Positions 16,281-25,147 of a stretch of 64,000 nt of DNA are shown piece after piece. The notes beneath the pieces were generated by a model. The model was not told the DNA's origin. It worked only from the letters and a program-made list of their open reading frames with translations, and made no database searches. A program made the translations under genes and the position numbers. Origin of the DNA: Hydrogenispora ethanolica (GTDB lineage Bacteria; Bacillota; UBA4882; UBA8346); NCBI RefSeq assembly GCF_004340685.1, contig NZ_SLUN01000025.1:24676-88675 (forward strand). Direction: 5' to 3'. The first letter of the stretch is position 1. Every line of letters starts with the position of its first letter.

Positions 16281-19200
16281 ACAACAAGCCGCCGCCATCC
16301 ATGAATTTGGCGCGGACTTGCTGGTCTCGGCCGGCGCCGGGACCGGCAAGACGACGGTTTTGGCAGAAAAATACCTGCGCCTGCTCGAAGAACGCCGGGC
16401 TGAGATCGGAGAGATCGTGGCGATCACCTTTACCAAGAAAGCCGCAGCCGAGATGCGCGACCGGATCCGCCAGGGCCTCCGGGAGCGTCAGAATCAGGCC
16501 GAGAACCAAGCGGAACTGGAATTTTGGCGAAACCAGTTGCAGCGGATCGACGGCGCGCGGATCGTCACCTTCCACAGTCTTTGCCTGGGGCTGATCCAGG
16601 AGAATCCCTTGGAAGCCGGGATTCCGCCGGTCTCCGGCATCCTGGGCGAAGGCGAGGAACAAATTTATCTGAACCAGGCCATTGCCGAATTATTCACGGA
16701 GATCGTCCAGAACCCCACCGCGGACTCCCAGGCGCTGGTCCGCTTGATCCTGGATTATGGCTGGGAATCCCTGGCCGAAAGCCTGGCCGGACTCTACCAG
16801 GCCATCCGGGAGAGCGGCCGCGCCTTTGGAGAAGTGATCCGCCAGACTGCGGAGGCCCTCCGGGATGCTTTGGCAGCGCGGATTGCCGGGGCGGACGGTT
16901 TGATTGCGGACATCGAGGAACTGCTGGAGTATAGCTCCACCCAGAAACTGACCGAAAATGCCCAGGGCGTTCTCGGCTTATTCCGGGAGGGTTGGCCGGG
17001 CTACCGGGAGCTGCTGCGGGACGGGAAAGAACTGGACGAACTGCTTCCGGCCCTGGGGGAGTTGGCGAAAGGATTGCCCAAGACGCTTCCCGCCGCCATC
17101 AAACCGCGGGTGGTCGCGGTCCGCGACCAGATCGACGCAGTGAAGCAGCGCTTGGTGGATGGGGCGGCGCTGGAGCGCCTGGAAACTTTGGAAACGTTGT
17201 TGGAAGGATTGGACCGGCGGTACCGGGAGTTGAAGCAGGAGTCGGGTCTGCTGGACTTCGCGGACCAGCAGCTTTTGGCCAGAGATCTGTTACAGAACCA
17301 CCCGCAGCTGGCGGAGCGGGTGACCGCCGGGATCCGCTACCTGCTGGTGGACGAGTTTCAGGACACCAACAGCCTGCAACTGGAGATCGTCCGTTCATTG
17401 CTAGGCGAGGATTATCAAGGCGGCCGGCTGATGGCGGTCGGCGATATCAAGCAGTCGATCTACCGCTTCCGGGGCGCCGAGGCCGATCTCATGACCGAGC
17501 TGGGCCGGGAGATCGAATCCCGCGGCGGCCGGACCATTGCCTTGACCCGGAATTACCGCTCCAACCAGACCGTCATCCGGTTCATCAATGCTTTCTCCCA
17601 GGAGCTCTTCGCCGGAGAAAGCTTTCCCTACGAACCCCTGGAAGCCGGAGGGAATGACGCCGGATCGCGGGTCGAATTCATCCTGGCCGGGGAGACCGCG
17701 GACTTGCGGGAACAGGCCCGGCTGGTGGCGCGCAGGATCGTCCGCTTGGTGGCGGAGAGCGCCGGAACCGGGACGCCGGTCGGCTATGGCGACATCGTCC
17801 TGCTCTTCCGGGCCGGAACCGCGATGGGGCTTTTTCAGCAAGCCTTGGTGGAACTGGGAATCCCTTATTACACGGCCAGCGGCGGCGATTTATACCGGCG
17901 CCAGGAGATCGTCGACCAGCTGAATCTCCTCCGGCTGGTGCAACAGCGGTATGATACCGTGGCGCTGCTCGGCCTGGTAAGTTCCCCCTACGTCGGACTG
18001 AGCGAGACCGAATTGTACCGCTTATGCCGGGATGAGGGCCTGGCGGAGGCCTTTTACGGCCGGGAGGATTTTGAGAAGTTGCTGCCCGAACCGGCTGCAG
18101 CGAGGTTGCGGGAATTCCGGGAGTTGCTCGGTTATCTCCAGGAACACCGGGAGTTGTTGCCCATCCCCGCCATGCTCCGGCTGGCGCTGGACCGGCTGCA
18201 CTATCGCGAACTGATGCTGGGCTCGGTCGACGCCGGGCAGCGCTTGGCCAATCTGGAGAAGCTGCTCTACAAGGCCGAGGAGTTTACCGCCGCCGGTTAC
18301 CACGATCTGAATCGTTTCCTCAGTTACCTGCAGGAACTCGAAGGCATGGAGATCGGGGAAGGCGAGGCCCAGACGCAAGCCGAGGGGAGCGACGTGGTCC
18401 GGCTGATGACCATTCATCGTTCCAAAGGCTTGGAGTTTCCCGTCGTGATCCTGCCCGATCTGGATCGTTCGTTCCGGTTGGGCAACCGTTCCAAGCTGGT
18501 CTTCCACAAGGACTTAGGTGTCGGTTTTAAGATCCCGGTCCCGGAGAGCGAGGCCGCGGCCACCTCGGTCTGGGAGGCCATCAAGGAGCGCGAGCGGCGC
18601 GACGAAATCGCCGAACTCAAGCGGGTATTATACGTGGCGCTGACCCGGGCCAAACGCCAATTGATCCTGGCCGGTTCGGGGGTAAGCCGGTCGCGCGGCA
18701 AGACGCTGGAGACCGCGGGAAACTGGATGAAATGGTTCGAATTGCTGCTGCCCTTGGCCGAGGCCGGCGCAGAGCTGGAGTATCAGGGGATACCGGTGGC
18801 GGTGGTCCGCGCGGTGCCGGAGGTCCAGCCGCCGGAGCGTCCGGTGAAGCTGTTGGAGACGGTGGCTCCCGACCTGGCGGCCGCGCCTTCCCCGGCGGGC
18901 CGGGCGGCGCCCGAGGTCGCCGCGGCCGGAGTTGCCGCAAACGCCGGCTGCGTAGTGCCGCTGAAGGTCTCGGGCATTCTGGCCTTTAAGAGTTGTCCGC
19001 GCGGTTTTTACCTGCGGCATATCATGCGTCTGGAGCGTGGGCCGGCGGCCGATGACGAGCCGAGCGCCGCCGCGCTTCCCGGAGCCGGAGCCCATTTGGG
19101 CGCGCAGATCGGCAATTTTGTCCATCAGGCGGTCCGGGCGGGAACGCCCGACTGGCCGGAGGAACTTTGGAAGGCTTACTTTGCGGAGTTGCAGGTTCCC

Positions 19201-19698
19201 GATCCCGACCGGTTGAAAGCCGATCTGGAGCGGATCTGGCGGAACCTTCAGGCCAGCGAGTACCGGGGACGGGGCGAGATCTGGGATGAGGTGCCATTCA
19301 TTTTGAAGTTGGAAGGCGCAGTGCGGGTGGAAGGCAGGTTTGACCGGCTTTACCGCGAGCCCGGCGGCGGGCTGGTGTTGGTGGATTATAAGACGCACCG
19401 GATCGCGCCCCGTCAGGTGGAGGAGACCGCCGCAAAATACTTTTGGCAGCTTCAGCTGTATGCTCTGGCAGTGGCCGAACTGTGGGGGAGGTTGCCGGAC
19501 CGGGCGGTCCTGTATTTCCCTTACCCCGACCGGGCGGTGGAAGTGCCGCTGGACCAGGCCGCTTTGGCCCGGACCATTGCCGAGGTGCGGGAGATCGGCG
19601 CGTTCATCGCCGCCCATCCCTATCCCGGAGACTATCCGGCCGGAGCCGACTGTGAGAACTGCCGCTACGGCTGGTTCTGTCACGCCGGTAAAGCTTAA
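16261..19698 (+). CDS. addA: AddA-like helicase-nuclease (UvrD/Rep family)
   Basis: A 1145-residue superfamily 1 helicase with a C-terminal nuclease. Walker A is SAGAGTGKTTVLAEKYL (about residues 22-38), motif II is LLVDEFQDTNSLQLE, motif III is GDIKQSIYRFRGAEADLM, motif V is LMTIHRSKGLEFPVVIL, and motif VI is RVLYVALTRAKRQLIL. The nuclease core is EGRFDRLYR ... LVLVDYKTHRI, and C-terminal cysteines CENCRYGWFC follow. It pairs with the preceding AddB, and the genes overlap by 20 bases. The pair is the Gram-positive counterpart of RecBCD. It ends in a four-base convergent overlap with folE2. Confidence 0.92.
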   Translation: MPHPPNEQQAAAIHEFGADLLVSAGAGTGKTTVLAEKYLRLLEERRAEIGEIVAITFTKKAAAEMRDRIRQGLRERQNQAENQAELEFWRNQLQRIDGARIVTFHSLCLGLIQENPLEAGIPPVSGILGEGEEQIYLNQAIAELFTEIVQNPTADSQALVRLILDYGWESLAESLAGLYQAIRESGRAFGEVIRQTAEALRDALAARIAGADGLIADIEELLEYSSTQKLTENAQGVLGLFREGWPGYRELLRDGKELDELLPALGELAKGLPKTLPAAIKPRVVAVRDQIDAVKQRLVDGAALERLETLETLLEGLDRRYRELKQESGLLDFADQQLLARDLLQNHPQLAERVTAGIRYLLVDEFQDTNSLQLEIVRSLLGEDYQGGRLMAVGDIKQSIYRFRGAEADLMTELGREIESRGGRTIALTRNYRSNQTVIRFINAFSQELFAGESFPYEPLEAGGNDAGSRVEFILAGETADLREQARLVARRIVRLVAESAGTGTPVGYGDIVLLFRAGTAMGLFQQALVELGIPYYTASGGDLYRRQEIVDQLNLLRLVQQRYDTVALLGLVSSPYVGLSETELYRLCRDEGLAEAFYGREDFEKLLPEPAAARLREFRELLGYLQEHRELLPIPAMLRLALDRLHYRELMLGSVDAGQRLANLEKLLYKAEEFTAAGYHDLNRFLSYLQELEGMEIGEGEAQTQAEGSDVVRLMTIHRSKGLEFPVVILPDLDRSFRLGNRSKLVFHKDLGVGFKIPVPESEAAATSVWEAIKERERRDEIAELKRVLYVALTRAKRQLILAGSGVSRSRGKTLETAGNWMKWFELLLPLAEAGAELEYQGIPVAVVRAVPEVQPPERPVKLLETVAPDLAAAPSPAGRAAPEVAAAGVAANAGCVVPLKVSGILAFKSCPRGFYLRHIMRLERGPAADDEPSAAALPGAGAHLGAQIGNFVHQAVRAGTPDWPEELWKAYFAELQVPDPDRLKADLERIWRNLQASEYRGRGEIWDEVPFILKLEGAVRVEGRFDRLYREPGGGLVLVDYKTHRIAPRQVEETAAKYFWQLQLYALAVAELWGRLPDRAVLYFPYPDRAVEVPLDQAALARTIAEVREIGAFIAAHPYPGDYPAGADCENCRYGWFCHAGKA

Positions 19699-20489
19699 TC
19701 GGCGGCTTCCTCCACATGGGATGCGAAGGCGCTGTGATTGTGGATGGACTCGTAGCTTTCCACCTCGACCTGGAAAGAGCGGATCCGCGGCTCGGAGCGG
19801 AGCGCCAGGACGGAGTCGCGCAGGATGTCCTCGACGAACTTGGGGTTCTGGTAGGCGGCTTCGGTGACGTATTTTTCATCCTCCCGCTTGAGCACCGGAT
19901 AGATGGGGCAACTGCCCTGAATCCGCAACAGTTCGATGAGCTCCTCCAGCCACAGGATTTTCCCCGGATAGGAGCAGTGTACCAGGGTCCGGATGGCCGC
20001 CCGCTGATTGTGGGCGCCGTAAGCCGAGATCTCTTTGCTGCAGGGGCAGAGGGAGAGGACCGGTATCTCCGCGCCCAGTTGGAAATGGAAGTGGCCCGAG
20101 GGTTGCCGGAAGACGCCGCGAAATTCGCCCAGATAGTCGAGGTAGCCGACGATGCCGCTCACCGGCGCCGGCACCGGCAGGAAATAGCGAAACTTCAGAC
20201 TGATTTCGGCGGCGCTCACTTCCAGATGGCTACAGAGTTCGGCCAGGATCTGGCGGATCTCCTTCCAGGAGATGGGTTTTTCGGACCAGGACATCAATAG
20301 CTCCATGAACCGGCTGAGATGCGTGCCCTTGAAATGGTGCGGCAGCGTCACCGAGACGACGACGTTGCCGTGGACATGTTGAAACCCGCCGTCCCGCATC
20401 CGGATCTGAAACGGCAGGTTGACATCTTTCAGACCCACCTTTTGAATCTCGATTCCCCGCTCGTCCCGCCTGCTCTGCACATCGATCAT
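19695..20489 (-). CDS. folE2: GTP cyclohydrolase FolE2 (type IB)
   Basis: A 264-residue FolE2/MptA-family GTP cyclohydrolase. Diagnostic segments are DVQSRRDERGIEIQKVGLK at the N-terminus, HFKGTHLSRFME, and PCSKEISAYGAHNQR, which contains metal and zinc-site residues. The enzyme makes dihydroneopterin triphosphate for folate or queuosine-type synthesis and, unlike FolE, is not strictly zinc-dependent. The start is taken as the ATG 12 bases after GGAAAGG; a TTG seven codons earlier overlaps that site. No folate or queuosine genes are adjacent. Convergent with addA. Confidence 0.92.
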   Translation of the reverse strand: MIDVQSRRDERGIEIQKVGLKDVNLPFQIRMRDGGFQHVHGNVVVSVTLPHHFKGTHLSRFMELLMSWSEKPISWKEIRQILAELCSHLEVSAAEISLKFRYFLPVPAPVSGIVGYLDYLGEFRGVFRQPSGHFHFQLGAEIPVLSLCPCSKEISAYGAHNQRAAIRTLVHCSYPGKILWLEELIELLRIQGSCPIYPVLKREDEKYVTEAAYQNPKFVEDILRDSVLALRSEPRIRSFQVEVESYESIHNHSAFASHVEEAAD

Positions 20490-20691
20490 GTTGCGTTGCC
20501 GCCTTTCCAAATTTCTATTTCAATGGATCGGTTCCATTTTTCTATTTGTTTCGGCACGCTCCGGAAAACTCCTACCGGACCGGCATGTTTGTCCCGGACT
20601 TTCCATAAATTAATCGCAGGAAGCCGCCGCTCGGCATGGAATCTGATCAGGTCGGCTTTTGACCGACCCCAAAAAAGGAGGCAAAAACAAA

Positions 20692-21765
20692 GTGCATTCA
20701 AAGCGATGGGCGGTATCGGGGATGGTTTGCTTGGCCATCCTGGCTTTCAGCCTGCCGCATGGGTTCGCCGGGGCCGGTCCCTCCGCGAAAACCGGCTCCA
20801 AGCCGGCGCCGGTTCCGGCGGCCGCCGGCCCGGCCGGAGTGCGGCCCAATGAACTGGGCCGGCTGCTGATCCTGGAGTATCATCTGATCGGCGCGCCGGA
20901 GGCGGAATGGCGGCGGACCCCTGCCAACTTCCGAAAGGACCTGCAGTTACTGTACGATAGCGGCTATTATCCGGCGCCCCTGGCGGATGTGGTGAGCGGC
21001 CGGCTGAAGGTGCCCGCCGGTAAAACCCCGTTCGTACTGACCTTTGACGACTCCAGCCAGGGCCAGTTCCGCTACTTGCAAGAAGGGGAGCGGCTGGTGA
21101 TCGATCCCCAGTCGGCCGTCGGCATCATGGAACAGTTCAAAAAGGAGCATCCCGATTTTCCGTTGACCGCCACTTTCTATGTGTTGCCGGCGATCCCGCC
21201 CAAGCTGCGGCTATTCGGCCAGGAAGAGCATATTGGCAGGAAACTGCAGTACCTGGCCGAGCACGGCTACGAGATCGGCAGCCATACCTATTGGCACCAG
21301 AATCTCAGCAAAACGGATGACCTGGGAGTACAAAAGCAAATGGCTCTGGCCAATCAGGCCATTCAATCCTATGTTCCCGGCTATCCGGTGCAGAGCCTCT
21401 CCCTGCCCTTCGGCGTGCACGCCCGGAACCAGGTTTTGGAGCATGACGGCGAATATCAGGGCATTCGCTACCATTACACCTCCATCGTGCTGGTGGGATC
21501 CGGTCCGGCGCCCTCGCCGTATGCGGCGGGCTTCAATCCCTACCGGCTGGAACGGATCCAGGCCGGCGACACCGCCTGGGGACCCGGAGCCTATGTGGAG
21601 CGATTCCGGAAGAATCCCGCGTTGCGCTTCATCAGCGACGGCGATCCCGCTACAGTGACGGTGCCCCGGGCCGAGGCGGCCAAGGTGGGCAAACTGCCGC
21701 CCGGCATGAAGCTGCGGCGATCGATTGAGTCGGGAACGGGTGGCAGGAGAGAACTTGGATTATAA
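20692..21765 (+). CDS. Secreted polysaccharide deacetylase family protein
   Basis: A 357-residue exported protein: a basic N-terminus, hydrophobic core (GMVCLAILAFSLPHGFAGA) and then a Pro/Ala linker. The NodB-like carbohydrate esterase 4 domain has FVLTFDDSSQGQF (motif 1, catalytic/metal Asp pair), GYEIGSHTYWHQNL (motif 2 HxxxH) and LSLPFGVHARNQ in place of the R-x-P-x-G motif. It probably deacetylates peptidoglycan or another surface polysaccharide. The start is a GTG ten bases after AAGGAGG. The domain has an extended insertion around YHYTSIVLVGSGPAPSPY. A terminator follows. Confidence 0.85.
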   Translation: MHSKRWAVSGMVCLAILAFSLPHGFAGAGPSAKTGSKPAPVPAAAGPAGVRPNELGRLLILEYHLIGAPEAEWRRTPANFRKDLQLLYDSGYYPAPLADVVSGRLKVPAGKTPFVLTFDDSSQGQFRYLQEGERLVIDPQSAVGIMEQFKKEHPDFPLTATFYVLPAIPPKLRLFGQEEHIGRKLQYLAEHGYEIGSHTYWHQNLSKTDDLGVQKQMALANQAIQSYVPGYPVQSLSLPFGVHARNQVLEHDGEYQGIRYHYTSIVLVGSGPAPSPYAAGFNPYRLERIQAGDTAWGPGAYVERFRKNPALRFISDGDPATVTVPRAEAAKVGKLPPGMKLRRSIESGTGGRRELGL

Positions 21766-21771
21766 AAGGGC

Positions 21772-21800
21772 GGGGACCGGAGCGGTTCCCGTTTTGTTAT
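21772..21800 (+). terminator. Terminator after the deacetylase gene
   Basis: GGGGACCG and CGGTTCCC pair around a three-base loop, followed by GTTTTGTTATTT. It starts a few bases after the stop codon. Confidence 0.75.
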
Positions 21801-21918
21801 TTGGGAGAAAAGAGCTGCCCCCAGATTGTTTTTCCGGGAAAGCCCCATAGGGATGAAAGGGGAGGGTGCGGCATGGATTCATGACGGAACCGGCCTCGAC
21901 AGACAGCCGCCGAGGGCC

Positions 21919-22314
21919 TCACGACTCATCGGACTTCGCCAGTCCGTTCAGATAATCGACCAGCTTTTCCATGGTGGCGGGGCTGATGTAATGCTCGATG
22001 CTGCAGGCGTCCCGTTCGGCGATGCGCGGCTCGACCTCCAGCACGTCGCTGAAGAACTGGCGCAGGCTGTCGTGGCGCTCCCGGATCTCCCTGGCCTTGG
22101 CTAGGCCGCGGCCGGTCAGCTCCAACGGTCCGTAACGCTCGTGCGTCAACAGAGCCAGCTCCACCAGCCGGGCCACGGCCTGATTGACGCTGGACTTGGC
22201 CACGCCCAGTTTTTGGGCCAGGTCGGTGACACGAATCGCTTCCTCCGCTTCCTGCAATTCCAGAATGACCTTCAGGTAATCCTCCAGGGCGGGCGAGATT
22301 GAAGCCCTATCCAC
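21919..22314 (-). CDS. DtxR/MntR-family metal-dependent transcriptional regulator
   Basis: A 131-residue regulator. The N-terminal winged helix (SPALEDYLKVILELQEAE, then VTDLAQKLGVAKSSVNQAVARLVELALLTHERYGPLELT) is the standard DtxR-family DNA-binding domain. The dimerisation domain has RHDSLRQFFSDVLEVEPRIAERDACSIEHYISPAT, containing the metal-site E/C/H residues typical of this group. It probably senses Mn2+ or Fe2+ and represses metal uptake, but no transporter gene is adjacent. GTG start; CGAGGTG lies upstream. It reads away from the following repeat-rich intergenic region. Confidence 0.85.
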   Translation of the reverse strand: MDRASISPALEDYLKVILELQEAEEAIRVTDLAQKLGVAKSSVNQAVARLVELALLTHERYGPLELTGRGLAKAREIRERHDSLRQFFSDVLEVEPRIAERDACSIEHYISPATMEKLVDYLNGLAKSDES

Positions 22315-23207
22315 TTCTCAACACCTCGTTTGTCTGGAATGCTACTCGCGCCCCGTTTGGGAAAAGCTCTGCCGATTTTGGCCGGTGGAGGGTCGAAGAG
22401 CATCCATCAATAGCTTAACCGGGACGGCCGCGGGCTTATCCTACCCCCATCCCGCTGTCCGCAATCCGGTTGGAATAAGCCGATTATAAAAGCTGGAAAT
22501 AAAACGGTTCTAAAGCGTCTTTAAAAAATATCCAAAAAATTTTAAAAAATCTATAAAATCCTGACCCCTGGCTCGAATGGACCTCCGCCGCAGGGAACCG
22601 GAGGTCGCGCGTTTCACTGTACGGTTCGCGTGCGCGGGGCGGCCTCTTCCGCCAACGGTTCTCCTTCCGGGGCCCCGACAGCCCGGCTTGGAGGGGCGCT
22701 CCCTCCGCGTGCCGCAGGAAATGCCCGGAGATGGGCAACGCCGGCCCAATCATGGGCACGGCTTGCCCATGGTTCCGCGAGAGATGCCCATGGTTCCGCG
22801 AGAGATGCCCATGGTTCCGCGAGAGATGCCCATGGTTCCGCGGGAGATGCCCATGGTTCCGCGAGAGATGCCCATGGTTCCGCGAGAGATGCCCATGGTT
22901 CCGCGAGAGATGCCCATGGTTCCGCGAGAGATGCCCATGGTTCCGTGAGAGATGCCCATGGTTCCGTGAGAGATGCCCATGGTTCCGTGAGAGATGCCCA
23001 TGGTTCCGTGAGAGATGCCCATGGTTCCGCGGGAGTTGCGCTAAATCAGGCGGGGCAATGATAAGGACCAGTCGCCTCGCCCCCACGAAAGGATCAGTTA
23101 TGAAATCCGGCAGGAAGAAAACGGAATAAGTCGAAGAATAGAAGCGGAAGATCAGGATGGCCCGTTTCCCGGACGGCCATCCCCGTCACGAAAAAGGGGG
23201 CGTCAAT
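22315..23207. other. 890-bp gene-free region containing a 21-bp repeat array
   Basis: No supported gene was found. The left part (to about 22.56 kb) turns AT-rich with runs such as AAAAAATATCC; the middle is GC-rich; the array follows. Open frames cross the array on both strands, but only because 21 is divisible by three and the unit contains no stop. They have no ribosome binding site or recognisable protein features. Confidence 0.6.
22763..23035. repeat. Thirteen 21-bp tandem repeats (array A)
   Basis: Thirteen head-to-tail 21-bp units with core ATGCCCATGGTTCCG. Variation is confined mostly to the end of the unit: CGCGAGAG in most early units, CGTGAGAG in units 9-12, CGCGGGAG in units 4 and 13. 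The clustering of the GTGAGAG variant points to recent expansion by unit duplication. Each unit carries the palindrome CCATGG. About four degenerate units with GCCC/GGGC cores appear to precede it. There are no spacers, so it is not CRISPR. Confidence 0.95.
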
Positions 23208-23945
23208 TTGCGGATCACGTCGCGCTGTTATGCCGTCACCGGCCTCGCCTTCGCGTTACCCTGGGCGGTCAACGCCGGATTTGTGGTGGGGGCGGGAACG
23301 ACCCTGGTCATCGATACCGGGCCGAATACTCTGGCGGCCCAGACCATCCACGGTTATGCCGTAGCGGCGGGCGCGGGCAATCGCTTGATCGCAGTCAACA
23401 CCGAGCCGCACTTCGATCATCTGGGCGGCAATGGTTTCTTCCGGGAACGGGGCATCGATATTTACGGCCATTGCCGGATCCACCGTACCGCAGCCGAATT
23501 GGCGGCGACCATCGCCGAGTGCAATCAGAGCATTCCCGATCGGCGGCGTCGGGAGCGGAACGAGGCGGCGGTCCTGTTTCAAAAGACCACGGCCGCCAAT
23601 CCCAACCGGCCCGTTCCGGAGGAGACCGTGTTGGAGCTGGGCGGGTTGACAGCCCGGTTGCTCTTTACGCCCGGTCATACGCCGGCTAATCTGGCGGTGT
23701 ACATTCCGGAGGAGGGCGTGCTCTATGCCGGCGACGCGGTGGTGAGCGGCCTGTCGCCCAATCTGGAATGCGGGAGCGCGGCGGACTGGCGGCGCTGGAA
23801 ACAGTCCTTGGCCAGAATTGCGGCGCTCCAGCCCGAATGGATCGTGCCCGGCCACGGTCCCGTCATCTCCAGACAGGAGCGGGAACCGGCGCTCGATCGG
23901 ATCGCCGCGGCTTTGGATGAAGCCCTGGCCGAGCGGGAAACTTAG
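23208..23945 (+). CDS. MBL-fold metallo-hydrolase
   Basis: About 245 residues with a metallo-beta-lactamase fold. The metal motif reads EPHFDHLGG (E66, H68, D70, H71), so the first histidine of HxHxDH is replaced by glutamate. Later ligands are in LFTPGHTPANLAV and LYAGDAVVSG, and PGHGPVI supplies the last histidine. It probably hydrolyses a thioester or phosphoester; the substrate is unknown. The start is set at TTG after AAAGGGGG; an ATG 17 codons upstream without a ribosome binding site is the alternative. It stands alone downstream of a tandem repeat array. Confidence 0.75.
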   Translation: MRITSRCYAVTGLAFALPWAVNAGFVVGAGTTLVIDTGPNTLAAQTIHGYAVAAGAGNRLIAVNTEPHFDHLGGNGFFRERGIDIYGHCRIHRTAAELAATIAECNQSIPDRRRRERNEAAVLFQKTTAANPNRPVPEETVLELGGLTARLLFTPGHTPANLAVYIPEEGVLYAGDAVVSGLSPNLECGSAADWRRWKQSLARIAALQPEWIVPGHGPVISRQEREPALDRIAAALDEALAERET

Positions 23946-24105
23946 TCTTGGAGCTGTAAGAGACTCAAGCCTGCAAGGAGGTTTCCACCCTGTTGCTTCC
24001 ATAGGAACATTGCTTCGATATAAGGGGATTTTCGGTTTTCCATTGTACCCAGCCCGGTTTTTCTTCCATTGATATTGAATCTTTTCGATAAATGAGGTGG
24101 AACGA

Positions 24106-24987
24106 ATGGCGCTTATGGATGGACTCCTGAATCGGTTCCGGCAATGGAAAGGCCGGCCTTTACCGGAAATCCCGCTGAAAACAGCCGGCTGGGTGGCGAT
24201 CCTCTCCGGGATCTATTTCGGGCTGGCCCGAATCTGGCTCTTGCTCCATCAGGACCCGAGCCTTTATTACCAGTTTTCGTTCGCCAGAGCGCTGCTTGGA
24301 AGCATCCCCAATCTGATTACGGTGTATTTATTGGGAACCTTGCTGAAGCTCCTGGACCGGCAGGGCCGGAGCCGGTCGGTTTCTCCTTACATCAAGTTTT
24401 TTATCGGCTACAACCTGCTGGAGCTCGTCGCCGTTCCGGGGCTGGGAATCGCCAATTTTACGCTGCTCCGGGCCGACGTAGCGTTCCGGGCCAAGCAATT
24501 GCTGCCGCTGGTCCTGGCTGTGGCGCTGGCGTCCGGCGCCATTTCTATCCTGTATGGGCTGAAACTGCGGAAACTCGCGGTTTTGCCCGGGGAGCGGCAT
24601 CTGTGGTTCTACGCCTATGCCATGTTGGCCGCGGGGATCGCCTGGGCCTTCATGATCACCTACTGGGTCGGCAGTGTCCTATGGTATGTTTCATGGATAT
24701 TCCTGGGCTGTTTTTTCCTGGGGGCCGCTTGCGCGGACCTCTCTTCCGGCCGGAACCCGGAGCGTGAATCCGCGCCGGCGCAGCGGGCTGTCACTCCCGC
24801 GCCGCTCAATCGGGCGGTTTTTTCCGACGCCGATCGCCAGGCCGAGAAGGCCTTTGACCAGTTGACATTCGACGCTTATCTGCAAATCCGGAACGAAGTG
24901 ACCCGCTATCTGCCCCGGTGCCTTTCCGAACCGGAGATCAAACAAGCGATTCTGGCCTATTTGAAAAAAACGGGCCGGGGGTCCTAA
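24106..24987 (+). CDS. Multi-pass membrane protein of unknown family
   Basis: A 293-residue protein with about six hydrophobic segments between residues 25 and 215 (for example WVAILSGIYFGLARIWLLL, LLPLVLAVALASGAISILY, AYAMLAAGIAWAFMITYWV). A soluble tail of some 80 residues ends in a predicted helix pair (AEKAFDQLTFDAYLQIRNEVTRYL). I do not recognise the family. The early part vaguely resembles small YIP1-type membrane proteins, which is not enough to name it. ATG start after GAGGTGGAACGA. It is flanked by an MBL hydrolase and a carboxypeptidase, with gaps of about 150 bp that argue against an operon. Confidence 0.7.
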   Translation: MALMDGLLNRFRQWKGRPLPEIPLKTAGWVAILSGIYFGLARIWLLLHQDPSLYYQFSFARALLGSIPNLITVYLLGTLLKLLDRQGRSRSVSPYIKFFIGYNLLELVAVPGLGIANFTLLRADVAFRAKQLLPLVLAVALASGAISILYGLKLRKLAVLPGERHLWFYAYAMLAAGIAWAFMITYWVGSVLWYVSWIFLGCFFLGAACADLSSGRNPERESAPAQRAVTPAPLNRAVFSDADRQAEKAFDQLTFDAYLQIRNEVTRYLPRCLSEPEIKQAILAYLKKTGRGS

Positions 24988-25147
24988 ATCGGCCGGTTCC
25001 GGCTGTTGGAATGAGACAACTTGTGGTAGAATATTCTGTAAAATCAATCGCCTTGAGATGAATCGCTTTCCGGCGCCAGTTGGAGCAGAGCGCCCGCTGC
25101 CAATGAACCGCCCGAGGCGCCTCGAATAAAGAAAGGAAGGATGCTCG

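Noticed and set aside
22763..23035. CRISPR array
   Set aside because: Repeats are directly contiguous with no variable spacers, and no cas genes are in the window.
22484..23129. Long open frames through the 21-bp array on both strands (up to 200 codons)
   Set aside because: They exist because the unit length is a multiple of three and contains no stop in several frames. They lack ribosome binding sites, and the non-repeat parts have no protein-like pattern.
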